Source: an uncultured Helicobacter sp. | GTDB lineage: Bacteria; Campylobacterota; Campylobacteria; Campylobacterales; Helicobacteraceae | Assembly (NCBI RefSeq): GCF_937893305.1 | Contig: NZ_CALBGN010000006.1 | Span: 1-45,434, forward strand | DNA: 45,434 nucleotides | Direction of reading: 5' to 3' | In this document: piece after piece, positions 44,301 to 45,434 of the stretch | How the letters are laid out: each line of letters starts with the position of its first letter | Position numbering within the stretch: the first letter of the stretch is position 1 | Notes under the pieces: model-generated | What the model was told of the DNA's origin: nothing | Seen by the model: only the letters and a program-made list of their open reading frames with translations | Database searches by the model: none | Position numbers and translations under genes: made by a program

Positions 44301-44893
44301 TTCATAAGCTTATTAAGATTTTTAGCGTGTTTTGTAATGAGAGTGCGTTTTTCAAGGAGGAATTTATGCTTTTGCTCATCGTTTAAAATAATATCTTCAT
44401 AAAATTCAGCAAAGCTATCTTTGTTTTCTAAAAATAAAAAATCGCCTTTTTTCGCTTGTATGTAGGTGTTTTCATCATAGATATAAAGAATCTTAACAGC
44501 AACCTTTTGTTCGCTATCTCCAGCCACGCCAATGGCAATAACTTCTTTATATTTTTTGCTTTTAATAAGATGTTTTGCATAGTGTAAAGCACCATTGATT
44601 GCGTAGTTTTGTATAGATGTTTGACTAAGGCTTATTTTGTGATTTTCTTTGTTTTCTAGCATTAATAAACCTAGCTTACACTCTATCACAACAGGTAAAT
44701 CATAGCATTCACATACAAAATCAGGTATCCCTGTGCCGCTTTGCTTTTTAGTCTTACTCGCACCTTTTAGGGCGTCTTTTAGATAAGCACTTGCATCCTT
44801 TTCTAAGACATCTTTGCCTAGCTTTAAGCCCATAGACTTTAGCTTCTCTCTTACCCATTCATCAACTTGCACTTCCTTTTTCCATTCTGTCAT
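41342..44893 (-). CDS. Fused restriction-modification-specificity protein (type IIG / type I-like), phase-variable
   Basis: 1183 residues from the ATG at 44893 (AAGGGAAG upstream); a TTG at 44914 is also in frame. It has an N-terminal PD-(D/E)xK nuclease (GIPDF near 54, IECKLG near 70). An N6-adenine methyltransferase follows: LTPSYVTKMMVQ, motif I DLATGSAGF near 383, and catalytic NPPF near 472. HsdS-like TRD1 starts EWREFKITQLFDYERG near 693. An inter-TRD helix holds tandem AERLQELE repeats, and an AG-repeat stretch reads NERERER. TRD2 starts EWREFKIGDLFKIS near 979. The gene ends at the G9 tract. It would both methylate and cut DNA at a sequence set by its TRDs. No separate hsdR, M or S gene adjoins it within the window. 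Confidence 0.92.
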   Translation of the reverse strand: MTEWKKEVQVDEWVREKLKSMGLKLGKDVLEKDASAYLKDALKGASKTKKQSGTGIPDFVCECYDLPVVIECKLGLLMLENKENHKISLSQTSIQNYAINGALHYAKHLIKSKKYKEVIAIGVAGDSEQKVAVKILYIYDENTYIQAKKGDFLFLENKDSFAEFYEDIILNDEQKHKFLLEKRTLITKHAKNLNKLMNDNSISTHERALYVAACLLSQQDIKNKAGNVLKKGLIPDDLTSQDDENYRDSVKIKNHIDEFLRQRDLDQEKVKLMINAFTRISINALRDKKKQKHKLVEKLLKEESSVNKQIFTYIYENIYKEINILNKNSKFYDVMGELYNEFLKYAMTDGKMGIVLTPSYVTKMMVQILEINADSKVMDLATGSAGFLIAAMDLMIDFARNAPNQNAKSKNEKIATIKQSQLLGVEENTDMFALATTNMILRGDGSSKIIQNDSFQVALELKEFKADRILLNPPFSYKENGMPFIKQGLDNMPRHALGAIIIQDSAGSGKAKDTNQDILKHHTLKASIKMPMDLFVPMAGVQTSIYIFEAKVPHDFEKPVKFIDFRNDGYKRTEKALQEVDNPIQRYIDILKIYKQGLNAKLDNSVYEKPINLNEVYVEDFISDSGADWNFDQHKKIDTTPTLADFKKCVSEYLAWEVSNVLKNQNSMQGGLEGNALSPRLAKLEKDFKQNGGEWREFKITQLFDYERGTRLTKGHRIAGNIPLLTAGEFNQGVKEFISNEEQKIFSNAITIDMFCNSFVHIKPFCCDDNILVLTAKKQMNQYHLRFISTIIGKDKPKYGYGKQYRIGSLEKHYIPLPVLPTACHTEPLGEVSSNTESRFFANAQSKASLENDKINIESNNYQIAFDYMESYIKTLEAERLQELEAERLQELEAYLKVTGLNDYTLTQKEKEALKAFENLSVPNERERERVSGTPHEVPLEVGQDSRLKASWESFANSALSTLAQKELETISAKNGIEWREFKIGDLFKISTPKRKFNANAIQFNGKYPYVARGDSNNGIRGYIDEDEAFLNDANTISFGQDTATIFYQTSPYFTGDKIKIFTFKMGDLDRYKANFLISTMKKAFANFSWGSSSFNVDILKNVRVLLPILSCHTKATESLDEVSSNAEIQKGISHQDDKQNHSINFDFMESFIKGIEKEHIKTLYVFWENKLKAYDAVISGGG
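41345..41353 (-). repeat. G9 homopolymer at the end of the R-M gene
   Basis: Nine C on the plus strand read as G9 in the gene. With nine, the frame reads ISGGG and stops. With ten it reads through as ISGGGVSFALNEYEAF into the third TRD. With eight it stops a few codons later. It is a probable slipped-strand switch. Confidence 0.88.
41479..41560 (-). repeat. Palindromic element copy 2, in frame within TRD2
   Basis: An 82-bp segment bounded by TGTCAT and ATGACA. It encodes the piece LSCHTKATESLDEVSSNAE plus a short tail. It resembles copy 1 (42334) in its ends and in the core DEVSSNAE/GEVSSNTE. It sits just before the INFDFMES helix. It looks like a small mobile palindrome inserted without breaking the frame. 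Confidence 0.6.
42074..42101 (-). repeat. GC-rich hairpin next to the AG tract
   Basis: A perfect 9-bp inverted repeat, AAGCGGCAC and GTGCCGCTT, with a 10-base loop, lying directly beside the (AG)9 tract. A further arm GGCACGC (42126-42132) pairs with GCGTGCC (42091-42097) across the tract. Such structure could promote slippage. Confidence 0.55.
42103..42121 (-). repeat. (AG)9 dinucleotide repeat inside the R-M gene
   Basis: CT repeats on the plus strand read as nine AG units in the gene, encoding ERERER. Loss of one unit gives a stop about 11 codons later. Gain of one gives a stop at once. Either way TRD2 (and TRD3) would be lost, leaving nuclease, methyltransferase and TRD1. Confidence 0.85.
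42212..42268 (-). repeat. 24-bp tandem repeat in the inter-TRD helix
   Basis: Two full units of 24 bp (42212-42235, 42236-42259) and a 9-base partial. They encode AERLQELE twice, an amphipathic helix between TRD1 and TRD2. In type I HsdS proteins such as EcoR124, changes in short helix repeats at this place alter the spacer length of the DNA site. Confidence 0.85.
42334..42424 (-). repeat. Palindromic element copy 1, in frame within TRD1
   Basis: A 91-bp segment bounded by TGTCAT and ATGACA. It encodes CHTEPLGEVSSNTESRFFAN and a short tail ending LEND. It lies just before the NYQIAFDYMES helix, the place equivalent to copy 2 in TRD2. It looks like a small mobile palindrome tolerated inside a coding region, comparable to Rickettsia palindromic elements. 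Confidence 0.65.
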
Positions 44894-45096
44894 TTGCTTC
44901 CCTTTATATTTCAAATTACGATTTATTTTTGTGATTCCTATTTTAAATTAACTCCTTGCACAATTATAGCCTTTATCTTCTCATAATCCCATAAAACAAG
45001 GACTTCCTTCACCAACTTCCACTAAAATACCATTCACTCACAAAAATATTCTTTTATTCATAATCACAAAAAAATAATACCACATTATTTAAAGCA

Positions 45097-45138
45097 TTAA
45101 AAAGTTGTTTTTTCAGGCTCTACTTTAGAAGTTGTCAT
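45097..45138 (-). CDS. Very short ORF with a strong ribosome site (leader or remnant)
   Basis: ATG at 45138, preceded by AAAAGGAGCAATAT, encodes only 13 residues (MTTSKVEPEKTTF) before TAA. The ribosome site is better than that of many real genes here, so this may be a leader peptide or the start of a decayed gene. No function can be assigned. Confidence 0.25.
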   Translation of the reverse strand: MTTSKVEPEKTTF

Positions 45139-45247
45139 ATATTGCTCCTTTTTACTATTTTCAATAGGACTATTTAAGAAATTATATTTTTACCTTTTAA
45201 TGCTTTTTAAAGATTGATTTTAGCTTTATCTTTATTTATTTTTTCTA

Positions 45248-45296
45248 TTTAAAATCAAAGTGCTTCGTTTTTAAATGGAAAAAACTTTGATTTAAA
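45248..45296. repeat. Imperfect inverted repeat in the end region
   Basis: TTTAAAATCAAAGT and ACTTTGATTTAAA pair with one bulged base around a 22-base loop. It could be a terminator or part of a small RNA. AT-rich, so evidence is weak. Confidence 0.25.
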
Positions 45297-45434
45297 GGCG
45301 TTTTAACATTATCAACACTTGTGATTCTAGAGCTTAAATTAAGAAATGAATCTTTAAATTGACTCACAAATCTTTAAACAACACCAAACAACTTTATTTT
45401 AAATTTAAACAAAGATAAAAATTGTATTTATAGC

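Larger units (their letters stand above)
44894..45434. other. Non-coding end region, no gene seen
   Basis: About 540 bases of very AT-rich sequence with no credible gene on either strand. It holds the leader of the R-M gene, one short minus-strand ORF with a good ribosome site (45097-45138) and an imperfect hairpin (45248-45296). It may separate the R-M island from the next chromosomal segment. Confidence 0.6.

Overview
The window is AT-rich (roughly a third GC), almost fully coding, and carries gene families and gene order typical of Campylobacterota, most like a non-gastric Helicobacter (H. pullorum / H. canadensis type). The pointers are a GltX1-type glutamyl-tRNA synthetase together with GatB, an hldD-hldE-gmhA heptose operon, an OprD-type porin next to feoAB, an HP-NAP/Dps protein, and poly-G tracts inside surface and restriction-modification genes. 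The genus is an inference; no rRNA or tRNA gene is present to confirm it. I saw no CRISPR array, insertion sequence or prophage.

Layout. 1-1733 (minus): 5' end of a large repeat-rich autotransporter-like gene, out of frame at a G10 tract just after its start and running off the window. 1874-8513: ppk (minus), then purM, an SH3 membrane protein, aroE, hpf and cca (plus). 8490-12052 (minus): heptose pathway hldD-hldE-gmhA plus a cysteine-containing unknown. 12195-17735: an HDOD protein, ispG, a WD40/helical unknown and gltX. 17917-21744 (plus): ilvB-ilvH-lpxD and two small overlapping paralogous unknowns. 21899-27186 (plus): an iron block of porin, feoA, feoB, two small periplasmic proteins and a short Cys-rich membrane protein, with a good Fur box before feoA. 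27179-32528 (minus): dnaB, an EI24/CysZ-type protein, gatB (strikingly GC-rich), flhB and mobA. 32601-35991 (plus): moaA, dps, gltS, queF. 36092-40663: uvrB (minus), an ABC-F ATPase (plus) and an FAH-family enzyme (minus). 40704-44893 (minus): a fused restriction-modification-specificity protein with slippage tracts. 44894-45434: non-coding.

The most interesting locus is the restriction-modification gene. One polypeptide carries a PD-(D/E)xK nuclease, an N6-adenine methyltransferase and two target-recognition domains (TRDs). A third TRD lies downstream and is joined only when a G9 tract gains one G. An (AG)9 tract between TRD1 and TRD2 would cut TRD2 off when it slips, and a 24-bp tandem repeat lies in the inter-TRD helix. 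Two short related palindromic elements sit in frame at equivalent places in TRD1 and TRD2. The gene therefore looks able to switch stepwise between one, two and three TRDs. The autotransporter has its own on/off tract at the other end of the window.

Other points: a GGAATC/GATTCC word is much over-represented and is paired in several terminator hairpins; gatB looks horizontally replaced; and a 48-residue FeoB-associated Cys-rich protein is easily overlooked because it is so short.
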